A stretch of DNA of 64,000 nt from Singulisphaera sp. GP187 (GCF_900129635.1 NZ_FSRB01000001.1:2147501-2211500); one strand, 5' to 3'; shown: positions 35,778-45,060, counted from the stretch's first letter. The notes: generated by a model from the letters alone, not told the origin. Translations and numbers: made by a program.

Positions 35778-37685
35778 CTAGTGAGCCTCTGTGGCAACGA
35801 GCGGCAGGACGAGTTGTGACGGGCGCAGGGCGTCATGATAAATGGAATTGTCCGCCGCTACCAATCGTCGCGATGCGCCCAACGGATCACCCGTGTTGGA
35901 ATTGACGTCGAACCGGGGGAAGTTACTGCTCGACACGTCGACCCGAATGCGATGCCCTTTCTTAAAAACATTTGATGTCGGGTAAAGCGTAACCGTCAAT
36001 GGATAGACCGTGCCGGGGACCATTAGCTTCGGTTGGTCGAGCGACTCGCGATAGCGGGCGCGAAGGATTGAGTCGCCGATGTTCAGGTCGAACCCCAAGG
36101 GATAGTCCGGGTTGGGGGGGATCTCGTCGATCAGCTTGGCGGTGAAGTCGGTGTCCGGGGCGGTGGAGGAGACCCAGAGTTTGACCGTGACGGTACCGGT
36201 CACTTCGAGGTCTTCGGCGAGCGGTTCGGTCCGGAACACGAGAACGTCGCGGCGCTCGGAGAGGGGCAAGCGATTCTCGGCCGCGTGGGTGTCGTCCCGA
36301 GGGCGTTGATCGTAGCCGCCGTTGGTCATCAAGCCCTGGTTCGAGGAGATGTTGCCGCCGATCGTCGGTACGGGGTGGCGCGGGTCAAACGTGTAGGTCG
36401 ACTTGGAGGAATCCTCCACGGGGGCGGTCGTCGCGAGGGTTCCATCACTCCGCAAGAAATAAGACGTGGCGCGGGCGCGGGCGAGCGGCCATTCCTGTTC
36501 GGCCCGCCAGAAACCGCCATGCTTGAGCCGGCCGGACGCCGACTTGCGGTCATCGCCGGTCCCCATCACGTAGATCAGGACGGGCGGGTCGTCGTCGACC
36601 CCGTTGCGATCCCCCTTCAGCCAGCGGTCGTACCAGCGGAGCCTCCAGGCGGGCAGGTCGATCCCCGCGTCGGCGGTGAACTCCACCTCACCCGCGGAGT
36701 TCGACTGCTGCGAAGCGTGAACCCAGGGCCCGATTGTTAAGCGCTGGGGAGCGTGCTTCGCCTTCGAGAGCGCCTCGTAATTCAGGGCGACTTGCCGGGT
36801 CCACGAGTCGTACCAGCCGGTGATGTGGAGGACCGGGACGTCGGCATAGTCGGGCAGTTGATCCACGACCGACATTCCCTTGATCTTCCAGAACGGCGAT
36901 TCAGGGCCGGTTCGCAGGGCCTCAGCGAGCCAGCTCTCGTATTCGGGGACCACCCGGAGCGGCGTTGTGCCGGGGCGAAACGGCAGGTTGTCGACGTGCT
37001 GGCGAATCTGCCGGGCGTTCTGGACCAGGGCCGTTTTGAGCGCTGGCTCCGTCAAGGCCGCGCGGCTGTTGGTGGCTCCTTGATCGAAGATCCAGTTCAT
37101 GAACCGGAGCTCGAACGCCCCCCCATGGCGCATCCCGCTGATCCCGCAATTCGAGAGGGCATCGATGGGGATCATGGTCGTCAGGTGGGGAGGCTTGGTT
37201 TCAGCTAGGGCATGTTGGGTTCCGCCCCCGTAACTGACCCCAAACGTACCGATCTTGCCGTCCGACCAGGGCTGCGCGGCGATCCACTCGACGACGTCGT
37301 AACCGTCGGCGGGGTCGTCCACCATCATTCTCCAGGTCCCTTCACTTGCGTAGCGACCGCGTACGTCGTTGGCCACGACGACGTAGCCGTGTTTGGCGTA
37401 GTAACGGCCATCCGCCGCCGTCCCGGTCTTGTTGTACGGAGTGCGGGTCAACAGGGTCGGCAATCGACCGGCAACCGCCTGGCCATCCCGGGCGGGGCGA
37501 TAGATGTCGGCGGCGAGCTTGGTGCCGTCGCGCGTGGCGATCTTGACGTCGGTCTCGACGACCACGTCGAATTCGGGGGCGCGATGAGCGACTTGGGGAG
37601 GCTCCGCCCAGGCAATCTGGAGGCTCGAAACCAAGAAGAGTGGCACGACGAAGTCACCGAGCGAGCAACACCGACTCCTTCCCAT
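35778..37685 (-). CDS. CocE/NonD family (S15-type) alpha/beta hydrolase, secreted
   Basis: 635 residues. A signal peptide (residues about 1-28, ending LQIAWA) precedes an alpha/beta-hydrolase domain with nucleophile GVSYGG (Ser about 151), acid in TGWYDSWTR and histidine in IGPWVHAS. The C-terminal jelly-roll domain (about 400-635, LEVTGTVTVKLWVSSTAPDTD) is the X-Pro dipeptidyl-peptidase C-terminal type. Known relatives cleave acyl esters (cocaine esterase), amides or X-Pro peptides; which applies is unclear. ATG 37685 lies 7 bases after GAGGAG and is preferred to an ATG two codons earlier. It is divergent from the oxidoreductase at 38058. Confidence 0.88.
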   Translation of the reverse strand: MGRSRCCSLGDFVVPLFLVSSLQIAWAEPPQVAHRAPEFDVVVETDVKIATRDGTKLAADIYRPARDGQAVAGRLPTLLTRTPYNKTGTAADGRYYAKHGYVVVANDVRGRYASEGTWRMMVDDPADGYDVVEWIAAQPWSDGKIGTFGVSYGGGTQHALAETKPPHLTTMIPIDALSNCGISGMRHGGAFELRFMNWIFDQGATNSRAALTEPALKTALVQNARQIRQHVDNLPFRPGTTPLRVVPEYESWLAEALRTGPESPFWKIKGMSVVDQLPDYADVPVLHITGWYDSWTRQVALNYEALSKAKHAPQRLTIGPWVHASQQSNSAGEVEFTADAGIDLPAWRLRWYDRWLKGDRNGVDDDPPVLIYVMGTGDDRKSASGRLKHGGFWRAEQEWPLARARATSYFLRSDGTLATTAPVEDSSKSTYTFDPRHPVPTIGGNISSNQGLMTNGGYDQRPRDDTHAAENRLPLSERRDVLVFRTEPLAEDLEVTGTVTVKLWVSSTAPDTDFTAKLIDEIPPNPDYPLGFDLNIGDSILRARYRESLDQPKLMVPGTVYPLTVTLYPTSNVFKKGHRIRVDVSSSNFPRFDVNSNTGDPLGASRRLVAADNSIYHDALRPSQLVLPLVATEAH

Positions 37686-38057
37686 TCTCATGCTCCTCAA
37701 CAGTTTTATTCGTTCGTTACGGTTCACCCTGGCCAACGCACATAAAAGCCGTCATGTTCGCATGTTTTGGTTGCAGCGGCCTATGTCTCATTGTCCTGGC
37801 ATGAGTTTCCTTGGCCAAGCTACTCGGCCCCGCAATCGCGGGCAATGACTCACGAGCCTCGCGGCTCCGAAGGCGGGTTGAGGCAGACTCCACACCGACG
37901 GCGGGATGGCTCGATACCGGTACTGAGAATCAACGCGGCAGGCCGGGTAAGCGCTTGCCTTGGCACCACGCAGGGCGCTATGCTCATTAGTAATCGTGCA
38001 AGCAACCGGCTGGGTTGCATCGACTTAATCTCATGGTGCCGGAGGGGGAACACAATC
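37686..38057. other. Divergent promoter region
   Basis: About 370 bases between the divergently transcribed hydrolase and oxidoreductase genes. No open frame with a ribosome site and no clear -35/-10 pair was found. Confidence 0.45.
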
Positions 38058-39317
38058 ATGACCGAGCCGAATCGGCGGACGTTTCTGGGGATGGCCGGAA
38101 TGGTCGCGTTGGCGGGTCGCTCGGCCTCGGCCGCGCCCAGTGAGAAGGTCCGTCTCGGAGTGATCGGGCTCAGCGGGCGAGGGACCGATCTGACGAAGAC
38201 GATCATCAAGCAGAAAGACGCAGAGATTGTCGCCGTATGCGACATTGATGACGCCAAATTCGCCAATGCGCTCAAGGCGATCGACGCGGCCGATCTCAAA
38301 GCGCCTCGGCAGGAAAAGGATTACCGTAAGCTGCTCGACGACAAGTCGATCGACGCCATCGTGGTCGCCACCCCCGACCACTGGCATGCGCTCTTGACCG
38401 TCCTGGGCTGTCAGGCGGGCAAGGACGTTTACGTTGAGAAGCCGGTCAGCCACAACGTTGTCGAAGGACGACGGATGGTCGAGGCGGCGCGCAAATACAA
38501 CCGGATCGTCCAGGTCGGCACCCAGCGCCGGAGCATGGAGCACATCAAGGACGCGGTCGAGTACATCCACGCCGGTTCCATCGGCAAGGTCGGCATGGCG
38601 CGCGCCTGGATCCACCAGGTCCGCAAGCCGATCGGCCACGGCACGCCCGGGCCCGTTCCGGAAGGGGTCGACTACGCGATGTGGCAGGGCCCGGCCCCGG
38701 ACCGTCCGTTCATGGCCAATCGATTCCACTACAACTGGCACTGGTTCTGGAACTGGGGCACCGGCGAGCTTGGCAACAACGGGATCCACGGCCTCGACGT
38801 CGCGCGCTGGGGCCTGGGGGTCGAAGCCCCGCTCCGCGTGACCTCCGGCGGCGGCAAGTACGTCTTCGATGACGACCAGGAAGTGCCGGACACCCAGATC
38901 GTCACCTGGGAGTTCCCGGAAGCCGCCCTGGTCTGGGAACACCGGATGTGGTCCAAGCACGGCACCGAGGGGGCCGGCTTCGGCGTCGCTTTCTATGGCG
39001 ATCATGGCACGTTACTGATCGATGACAAGGGCTGGCGGGTCGAGGATGGCAAGGAGGCCGGTGGCAAGCCCAAAGGGGATGTCAGCGAGCACATCGCCAA
39101 CTTCCTCGGTTGCGTCAAGTCACGCGAAAAGCCCAACGCCGAGATCGAGATCGGCCACCTGAGCACGCGACTCTGCCACCTGGGCAACATCGCGCATCGC
39201 GTGGGGAGGAAGTTGACATTCGACGCCGCCTCCGAGTCGTTCGCCAACGATCCCGAGGCCAATAAGCTCCTGAGCCGTGAGTACGGCAGTCGAATCGAGA
39301 TGCCCTCGCAAGTTTGA
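38058..39317 (+). CDS. Gfo/Idh/MocA-family oxidoreductase, Tat-exported
   Basis: 419 residues. It starts MTEPNRRTFLGMAGMVALAG, a twin-arginine signal (RRTFLG), so the folded, cofactor-bound enzyme should be exported. The Rossmann fold (VRLGVIGLSGRGTDLTKTI), the motif DVYVEKPVSHNVVEGRRMVE and the substrate domain (GTGELGNNGIHGLDVARWGL) are standard for the large secreted planctomycete branch of this family. GGAGGGGG about 9 bases before the ATG supports the start. Substrate unknown, probably sugar-derived. It may be co-transcribed with the aldolase-like gene 205 bases downstream, though a hairpin lies between. Confidence 0.9.
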   Translation: MTEPNRRTFLGMAGMVALAGRSASAAPSEKVRLGVIGLSGRGTDLTKTIIKQKDAEIVAVCDIDDAKFANALKAIDAADLKAPRQEKDYRKLLDDKSIDAIVVATPDHWHALLTVLGCQAGKDVYVEKPVSHNVVEGRRMVEAARKYNRIVQVGTQRRSMEHIKDAVEYIHAGSIGKVGMARAWIHQVRKPIGHGTPGPVPEGVDYAMWQGPAPDRPFMANRFHYNWHWFWNWGTGELGNNGIHGLDVARWGLGVEAPLRVTSGGGKYVFDDDQEVPDTQIVTWEFPEAALVWEHRMWSKHGTEGAGFGVAFYGDHGTLLIDDKGWRVEDGKEAGGKPKGDVSEHIANFLGCVKSREKPNAEIEIGHLSTRLCHLGNIAHRVGRKLTFDAASESFANDPEANKLLSREYGSRIEMPSQV

Positions 39318-39388
39318 GTGACCCAAACCCGATTGGGGACCGTAGGTACGATTGGCCGTTGAACTGGCCTGGTTTTCATTCCTCCCAT

Positions 39389-39419
39389 TAGGACCGTGGA
39401 CGCCCCGCCCACGGTCCTA
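39389..39419. repeat. GC-rich hairpin of the GGACCG-CGCCCCGCCC family
   Basis: TAGGACCGTGG and CCACGGTCCTA form a perfect 11-bp stem around ACGCCCCGC. The core resembles the element at 44129-44160. It follows the oxidoreductase and may act as a terminator. Confidence 0.5.
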
Positions 39420-39522
39420 TGGGGAGAGGAAAAAAAAGGCCGGGCGAGCGAGTGTCCCCGCCCTTTTGCTTACCGAACCTCCCCGACCGGTCGACGGTGA
39501 CCCAGACCGAGGAATCCCGTTT

Positions 39523-40620
39523 ATGCAGCTCAGCGCAATCGGTGTCCCGGTGGAGGAGCTCGACACCCCCGCCCTGCTCCTCGACCTCGACCGGTTCGAG
39601 CAGAACATCGCCAAGATGTCCGATCACTTTCAATCCCGAGGGGTCGCCTGGCGTCCGCACGCCAAGGCATTCAAGTCCCCCGCGATCGCCCATCAGTTGC
39701 GCAAAGCAGGCGCCATCGGCGTGACGGTCGCCAAGGTCTCCGAGGCCGAGGTCATGGCGGCCGCCGGGATTGAGGACATCCTGATCGCCCACCTGGTCGT
39801 CGGCCCCCACAAAACGAAACGGCTCGCCGCACTCCAGCGCTACGCCGATGTCAAGGCGACCGTGGACCACCCGGACCACGTCGCCCCGCTCGGCGAGGCC
39901 GCCCGCACCGCCGGAGTCACGATCGGGATCCTCGTCGACGTCGACCTCGGCCTCCATCGTTGCGGTGTGGCCTCGGCAGCGGACGCTCTGAAGTTGGCGA
40001 GCCTCGTTTCCGAAACCCCCGGCCTTCGCTTCGACGGCCTCATGGGGTACGAGGGACATACCCTGATGATCCCCGACCACGACCAAAAGCAGGCGGCCAT
40101 CCAGGAGGCGATCGGGACTCTGCTCACCGCCAAAGACGTCGTCGAACGCGCGGGGCTCACCTGCCGGATCATCTCCGCGGGGGGCACCGGATCGTACCAG
40201 TACACGGCCGATCTTCCCGGAATTACCGAGATCCAGGCGGGAGGCGGGATTTTCGCCTGTCAATATTACACGCAGGTCTGCGGGGTTGAGGGCCACCGGC
40301 CTGCGCTCGCGGTCCTCGCCACGGTCGTAAGTCGACCCGCCGCCGATCGCGCGATCCTCGACATTGGCCACAAATCCGTCAGCCAATATCGAACCCCTCC
40401 CATCCTCCGCGACTACGACAATTGCCCGGTGATTGGCCTCTCGGCCGAGCATGCCGTCGTCGAACTTGCCCCTGGCGAAGATTTCCCGATCGGAAAAAAA
40501 GTGGCGGTCATCCCCGGATATAGCGATTTTACCTTTGTACTCCACGACCGAGTCCTCGGCCATCGCTGGGGCCTCGTGGAAGTGGTTTGGCCGCTGCTGG
40601 CCCGCGGAATGCTCCAATAA
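39523..40620 (+). CDS. D-threonine aldolase-like PLP enzyme
   Basis: 365 residues with the alanine-racemase-type TIM barrel. VEELDTPALLLDLDRFEQNI opens the domain, and the PLP lysine is in WRPHAKAFKSPAIAHQL. The C-terminal beta domain contains the metal-binding pattern seen in D-threonine aldolases (SAEHAVVELAPG, where His is expected to bind the metal). Such enzymes split D-beta-hydroxy amino acids into glycine and an aldehyde. GAGGAA 8 bases before ATG 39523 fixes the start; an open upstream extension crosses the hairpin at 39389 and is rejected. Confidence 0.88.
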   Translation: MQLSAIGVPVEELDTPALLLDLDRFEQNIAKMSDHFQSRGVAWRPHAKAFKSPAIAHQLRKAGAIGVTVAKVSEAEVMAAAGIEDILIAHLVVGPHKTKRLAALQRYADVKATVDHPDHVAPLGEAARTAGVTIGILVDVDLGLHRCGVASAADALKLASLVSETPGLRFDGLMGYEGHTLMIPDHDQKQAAIQEAIGTLLTAKDVVERAGLTCRIISAGGTGSYQYTADLPGITEIQAGGGIFACQYYTQVCGVEGHRPALAVLATVVSRPAADRAILDIGHKSVSQYRTPPILRDYDNCPVIGLSAEHAVVELAPGEDFPIGKKVAVIPGYSDFTFVLHDRVLGHRWGLVEVVWPLLARGMLQ

Positions 40621-40857
40621 TTCCTGGGCCGAACCCTCGACTTATCAATGCGTGCATGCTATCATTGTAGGGAAGTCAGCGCGAATTGATCTCGAAGGAT
40701 GGGACGGATTTGGATACGGTGGCATGACATCGGAGTTGCTGCCGAGAAACCACGTCCTAAGATTTTCTTGTCGGTCTGACTCGACCTGAGTGCGATTGAG
40801 GTTCGATTCTCGCCCCCTTTTTTGGGATGATGGCGCGAGGAACGAGGAGGGAAATGC

Positions 40858-41640
40858 GTGCTGAGCGGCAAACGAGACGGGAAGAAACGGCGTTCTTACC
40901 GACCGGCAGTCGAGGCGCTCGAAGCGCTCCGGCTTCTGAGCAGTACAGCGCAAACTCTTCCTGACCTTGCCGTTGAGCGCGACGTCGTTTTCACTCCCCC
41001 AGCGTTCGAGGCCCCGTCCTCCGGTCTCGCCGACGCCGCCTGGGACGAAGCGCTCGGGCAAACTCATCTTGCCGATATCCTCGGGTCGTCGACGCATGAC
41101 GTCGATCCCGAGGCGGTCTCATCCGGTTTGCTGCAGTTGAATCGATACCTCAGCCGGGCCTGGTATCGCGCGGGGGTCGCGGTCCAGATGCACGACGACT
41201 GCTCGCAGGCCGTCTACGTGACGCTCCTCCAAAATCTGGGGCGCAGCCGGTTCGACTCGCTGCTGAGTGAGATCGGGCAGGTCGGGATTCGCGACGTCTT
41301 GAGCCGTGAGACGGCCGATGGCCCCGACTTCTTCCGGGCGATCGACACGGTCAAGAAGCGGGCGCAGCGGGAGCGGACGTATCAGCCGCTCGATTCCGCC
41401 GTGGCCGCGGGGTCGGCGACCGAGGTGGACGCGAACGCCGGTTGGCGGAACGCGCTTCAGGAGGCGATCGACCAGTCGCTCAACCCTCGCGAGGCCGCGC
41501 TGATCTACGCGACCCTCAAGGGGGAGACACCGGCCGAGATCGCGTCGCAGTGGGGTGTCGCCCCCAAGACCGTCAGCAACGAGAAGACCCGGGTGATCCA
41601 GAAGCTTCGGGATACCCTCACCGCCGACTTACTCGACTGA
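40858..41640 (+). CDS. ECF-like sigma factor with surface-protein-type N-terminal motif
   Basis: 260 residues starting with GTG (GAGGAGGG 6 bases upstream). Residues about 85-135 resemble sigma region 2 (LSRAWYRAGV, DDCSQAVYVTLLQNLG). Residues about 205-255 are a region 4 helix-turn-helix (LNPREAALIYATLKGETPAE, VAPKTVSNEKTRVIQKL). Unusually, residues 13-30 read YRPAVEALEALRLLSS, nearly the RP.LE..E.R.LL motif that opens exported planctomycete proteins such as the one at 17031. It is followed by about 60 residues of low-complexity linker. It should direct RNA polymerase if functional; no anti-sigma gene is adjacent. Confidence 0.75.
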   Translation: MLSGKRDGKKRRSYRPAVEALEALRLLSSTAQTLPDLAVERDVVFTPPAFEAPSSGLADAAWDEALGQTHLADILGSSTHDVDPEAVSSGLLQLNRYLSRAWYRAGVAVQMHDDCSQAVYVTLLQNLGRSRFDSLLSEIGQVGIRDVLSRETADGPDFFRAIDTVKKRAQRERTYQPLDSAVAAGSATEVDANAGWRNALQEAIDQSLNPREAALIYATLKGETPAEIASQWGVAPKTVSNEKTRVIQKLRDTLTADLLD

Positions 41641-41695
41641 TCGCCCGCGTCGAGGCCGGCGTTTCACTCTCCCGAAGCGAAGCGTCACCAATCGC

Positions 41696-41878
41696 TTATG
41701 ACGACTTCTTGGACTTCGGGGCCGGCTTGGCCTTGGCTTTTTCTGATTTCGAGTCCGAGGTGGCGGGAGTCGCGGCTTCGGCCTGGCCTTGCTCGTCGAC
41801 CCCGTGCTCGAGCGGGCGTGCGCCGAAGATGTTTTCGAAGTTGGGGAAGCCGTACTTGCGAATGATCGGACCGCTCAT
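41696..41878 (-). CDS. Small basic-tailed protein, 60 aa
   Basis: It begins MSGPIIRKYGFPNFENIFGA and ends with a Lys/Ala/Pro/Ser tail (KSEKAKAKPAPKSKKSS). GGAG 9 bases before the ATG and the compact conserved-looking front half argue for a real gene. There is no signal peptide. It converges with the sigma-like gene 55 bases away. The tail is similar in style to the histone-like protein at 45468. No function is known. Confidence 0.6.
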   Translation of the reverse strand: MSGPIIRKYGFPNFENIFGARPLEHGVDEQGQAEAATPATSDSKSEKAKAKPAPKSKKSS

Positions 41879-42036
41879 CGTGGGGAACTCCGTTTGGAGG
41901 AGAGGGCGCGTCAGTCAAGCCGATGCGCGACACGCCGCTCCCGTTTTGGGATCGCTCTCTCTAGTGTTCTGAGTTGAGAGAGCCTCGTCAAGCGCGGCGT
42001 GTCGAGGTCGGCGGTTGGGGAGCGTCGACGATCGGC

Positions 42037-43050
42037 TTAGCGCTTATTGGGCGTCTGAGCGTCGGCGAAGGCGGTATCGAAGCCCCGCCCCGAGGCCGGG
42101 AAGCCCATCTTGTCCTTGACGAACCGGGCGGCTTCGGCGGCCCCGTATTCGCGATCCATCCCCGAGTCTTCCCACTCGACGGAAAGCGGCCCTTCGTAGC
42201 CGAGTTGGTTGAGGGCGCGGGTGATTTCCTCGAAATTGACCTGGCCGCGGCCGGGGGACCGGAAGTCCCAACCGCGACGCGAGTCGCCGAAGTTGAGGTG
42301 CGAGGCGAGGATCCCCGACTTGCCGTCGAGCGTCCGGATTGCATCCTTCACGTGGACGTGAAAGATCCGGTCCGGGAAGGCGCGGAGGAAGGCGACGGGG
42401 TCGACCATTTGCCAGAGCAGGTGGCTCGGGTCGAAGTTGAATCCGAATTCGGGACGGAAGTCGAGCGCCTTGAGGGCCATCTCCGCGGTGTAGAGGTCAA
42501 ACGCGATCTCGGTCGGGTGGACCTCCAGACCGAACTTGACCCCGCACTCCCGGAACACGTCGAGGATCGGGTTCCAGCGTTCGGCTAGGAGCTTGAAGCC
42601 ATCGGCGATCATCGAGTCGGGCACCGGCGGGAACGAATAGAGCAGGTGCCAGATCGACGACCCGGTGAAGCCGTTGACGACCTTGACGCCCATCTTTCGC
42701 GCGGCCCGGGCGGTGTCCTTCATCTCCTGGATCGCCCAGTCGCGCTTCTTCTCGGAGTTCCCTCGGAGGTCGGGGGGCACCCAGTCGTCGGTCCTTGAAT
42801 CCAGCACGTCGAGCACGAGCTGCCCGACGAGGTGGTTCGAGATCGCCCAGCACTTGAGACCGTAGCGAGCGAGCAGGTCGTGCCGCTCCTGGCAGTAGTT
42901 GTCGTCTTGAAGCGCCTTCTGCACGTTGAAGTGGTCGCCCCAGCAGGGAAGTTCGATACCGTCGTATCCCCACTGGCTAGCCTTCTGGCAGATCACTTCC
43001 AGCGTCAGATCGGCCCATTGGCCAGTGAACAAGGTGACGGGTCGTGCCAT
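42037..43050 (-). CDS. Sugar phosphate isomerase/epimerase (xylose isomerase-like TIM barrel)
   Basis: 337 residues. The AP-endonuclease-2/xylose-isomerase-like fold is shown by FGLEVHPTEIAFD (metal Glu), FGFNFDPSHLLWQ (metal Asp/His), FHVHVKDA and LSVEWEDSGMD (metal Glu). These barrels isomerise or epimerise sugars or inositols with a divalent metal. The front (FTGQWADLTLEVICQKASQW) is typical. No signal peptide, so cytoplasmic. It may belong to a sugar or inositol pathway with the oxidoreductase at 38058. It is divergent from the HAD phosphatase. Confidence 0.88.
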   Translation of the reverse strand: MARPVTLFTGQWADLTLEVICQKASQWGYDGIELPCWGDHFNVQKALQDDNYCQERHDLLARYGLKCWAISNHLVGQLVLDVLDSRTDDWVPPDLRGNSEKKRDWAIQEMKDTARAARKMGVKVVNGFTGSSIWHLLYSFPPVPDSMIADGFKLLAERWNPILDVFRECGVKFGLEVHPTEIAFDLYTAEMALKALDFRPEFGFNFDPSHLLWQMVDPVAFLRAFPDRIFHVHVKDAIRTLDGKSGILASHLNFGDSRRGWDFRSPGRGQVNFEEITRALNQLGYEGPLSVEWEDSGMDREYGAAEAARFVKDKMGFPASGRGFDTAFADAQTPNKR

Positions 43051-43238
43051 GGGTGCGTGCCTCGCGGATCGGGGTGATCAATCGCGCCGGTGGAACACGG
43101 CGGAAGTGAGTTGTGGGGAAAAAGGCAACCATAGGGACCGCTGGCGGGAAAGTCAACGATTTGACGGCCCCAGTGTCCGAAGGTGATAATCCACCCATCG
43201 GACGGTCATCGAACGCCCCGACGAGCTAGTTTTCCGCC

Positions 43239-43898
43239 ATGCCGACACGCGCTGTCCTTTTCGACTTCGATGGTGTCATCGCTGACACTGAGAATATTCA
43301 CATCGCCGCCTGGCAGCGCACGCTGGCGCGGCTCGGCTGGGAGGTCCCCGACGACGTCTGCGCTCGCGCCGTCGAGGTCGACGATCGGATCTTCCTCGCC
43401 GATCTCTTCGCGCAGCGAAAGATCGAACACGGGGACGTGGAAGGCTGGGTCCGCACCAAGCAAGAGCTGACGGCCGCAATGCTCACCGCCTCTCCCCGGC
43501 TCTATCCGGGCCTGGTCGACCTGGTCCGGTCGCTCACCGGTAAGGTTCAGCTCGCGGTCGTCTCGACGACCTGGAGAGAAAACATCGCGATCGTCCTCAA
43601 AGCCGCCGGTCTGGAAGACGCCTTCCCAATCGTCGTCGGCAAGCAAGACGTGACCCTCGTCAAGCCCGACCCCGAAGGCTATCGCCTCGCCCTTCAAAAA
43701 CTCGAGCTCGCCCCTGGCGAAGCCATCGCTCTGGAAGACTCCCCGACCGGCCTGACCTCCGCCCGTGCGGCCGGCCTCGCCACTCTGGCCGTGGGACATC
43801 GCCTGCCTCGCGGCGAGTGGGTGGGCGCGGCTGACTTCGTGGACGACCTGACGAATCTCCCGAAGCTGATCTCCCTACTCGGCCTCGGCGAACCTTGA
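43239..43898 (+). CDS. HAD-family phosphatase, beta-phosphoglucomutase-like
   Basis: 219 residues with all four HAD motifs: DFDGVIADT (nucleophile Asp), VSTTW (Thr/Ser), KPDPEGY (Lys) and ALEDSPTGLTSARAAG (acidic pair). The cap domain of about 65 residues after motif I is the helical type of beta-phosphoglucomutase and related sugar phosphatases. ATG 43239 is the only sensible start. The product would move or remove a phosphate on a sugar. Confidence 0.9.
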   Translation: MPTRAVLFDFDGVIADTENIHIAAWQRTLARLGWEVPDDVCARAVEVDDRIFLADLFAQRKIEHGDVEGWVRTKQELTAAMLTASPRLYPGLVDLVRSLTGKVQLAVVSTTWRENIAIVLKAAGLEDAFPIVVGKQDVTLVKPDPEGYRLALQKLELAPGEAIALEDSPTGLTSARAAGLATLAVGHRLPRGEWVGAADFVDDLTNLPKLISLLGLGEP

Positions 43899-43920
43899 AC
43901 ACACAGACATCATCTTTCTT

Positions 43921-44160
43921 CTGCCGCGGTCCCAGGGAATACCAGGTCTCGCCATTGAAGTCGAGGGACAGGGAGCTGACGCTCCCCGCTCGCCATTCAG
44001 GCTCGCGAAATCCACCATAGAGGTCAGCGCTCGCTCGCCTGAAAGGCGAGCGGGGAGCGTCAGCTCCCTGTCTTCCTGAGGCAAGAACACGGTACAGGCC
44101 CACGCCCCTCCCGACCGTTCCCCCCCCCTGGGACCGCGGGCGCCCCGCCCGCATTTTTTT
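43921..44160. repeat. Nested inverted repeat
   Basis: Outer arms GCCGCGGTCCCAGGG (from 43922) and CCCTGGGACCGCGGGC (to 44141). Inner arms 43967-43994 and 44045-44072 are 28 bases and perfectly complementary (GACAGGGAGCTGACGCTCCC...). At 44136-44152 GCGGGCG-CCC-CGCCCGC is followed by ATTTTTTT, a classic terminator shape on the plus strand. Confidence 0.75.
44136..44160 (+). terminator. Terminator-like hairpin and T-run
   Basis: A 7-bp perfect stem (GCGGGCG / CGCCCGC), 3-base loop, then A and seven Ts. It is 240 bases after the HAD gene and forms part of the repeat element. Confidence 0.55.
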
Positions 44161-44358
44161 GTTCGTCTGAAAATTCGAGCTACAGACCCTCGAAGTGTAT
44201 AAGGCACACAATTACGAAAAATCATCCAATCTGCGTTTTTTTTATTTTAAATATTTGCTGCCATGCTGTTTACGTGTCATGCATTGATATAAACAGATTC
44301 GATTTTATGACATCAATGAAGCCGTTGATATGAGAATCGTCATGCGTTCAATTTGTTT

Positions 44359-45060
44359 TTATTTTGAAATGTCACGATACGAAATACGCAATCCCCTCGC
44401 CACCTCCACCAATCGCCTGACCTTATCGGCGAGAACCATGCCCCCCGAGCACGCCGCCGAGCCAATGTGAAATTCCTTCAGACCTGCCCCGAGGATGGCT
44501 GGGAGGTCGGCTTCGGTGATCCGCCCCCCCGCCGCGATCGCGATTCGCCCGCGCGCCCGCTGAGTGCTTTCAGCAAGCCGCACCAGGCCGTCCGCGGCCC
44601 GAACGGCACCACCTGAAGTCAGGATTCGTTCGACCCCGAGACCGATCAGCTCGTCGACGACGTCGAAGGGGTTCGTCACCTCATCGAACGCTCGGTGGAA
44701 CGTAACGTTGAGCGGCCGGGACGCTACGACGAGCCGGGCGAGGCGATCTTGGTCCAAGGAACGGTCAGGTCGCAGGAGGCCGATCACGACACCCGCGACT
44801 CCCAGTGACTTGACCATCGCGATGTCGCGCTCCATGACCTCGAACTCCGCTTCGGAATAGACGAAATTGCCCCCGCGGGGCCGGATCAGAACGTGCACCG
44901 GGATTGCCAACCGACGGCAGGCAACGGCAATCGTTCCCGCGCTGGGAGTGACGCCACCGACGGCCAGATCCTCACAGAGTTCAATCCGGTCGGCTCCTCC
45001 GGCTTGAGCCGCCAGCGCCGACTCGATCCCTTGCACGCAGATTTCGACCACGATGTTCAT
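44359..45060 (-). CDS. cutC: CutC family protein
   Basis: 233 residues, the normal length. The TIM barrel begins VEICVQGIESALAAQAGGAD and has RIELCEDLAVGGVTPSAG, VLIRPRGGNFVYSEAE and TFHRAFDEV, all hallmark segments. CutC was first linked to copper tolerance, but this role is disputed in some bacteria; the enzyme activity is unknown. ATG 45060 starts the family sequence at once. It is cytoplasmic. Confidence 0.93.
   Translation of the reverse strand: MNIVVEICVQGIESALAAQAGGADRIELCEDLAVGGVTPSAGTIAVACRRLAIPVHVLIRPRGGNFVYSEAEFEVMERDIAMVKSLGVAGVVIGLLRPDRSLDQDRLARLVVASRPLNVTFHRAFDEVTNPFDVVDELIGLGVERILTSGGAVRAADGLVRLAESTQRARGRIAIAAGGRITEADLPAILGAGLKEFHIGSAACSGGMVLADKVRRLVEVARGLRISYRDISK

Larger units (their letters stand above)
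43899..44358. other. Repeat-filled intergenic region
   Basis: About 460 bases: nested inverted repeats at 43921-44160, then an AT-rich stretch (about 44205-44358) with runs of T and A. No gene is supported. Confidence 0.6.

Noticed and set aside
40795..40820. GGTTCGATTC resembling a tRNA T-arm
   Set aside because: The flanking bases do not form the T-stem and no acceptor or anticodon arm is present.
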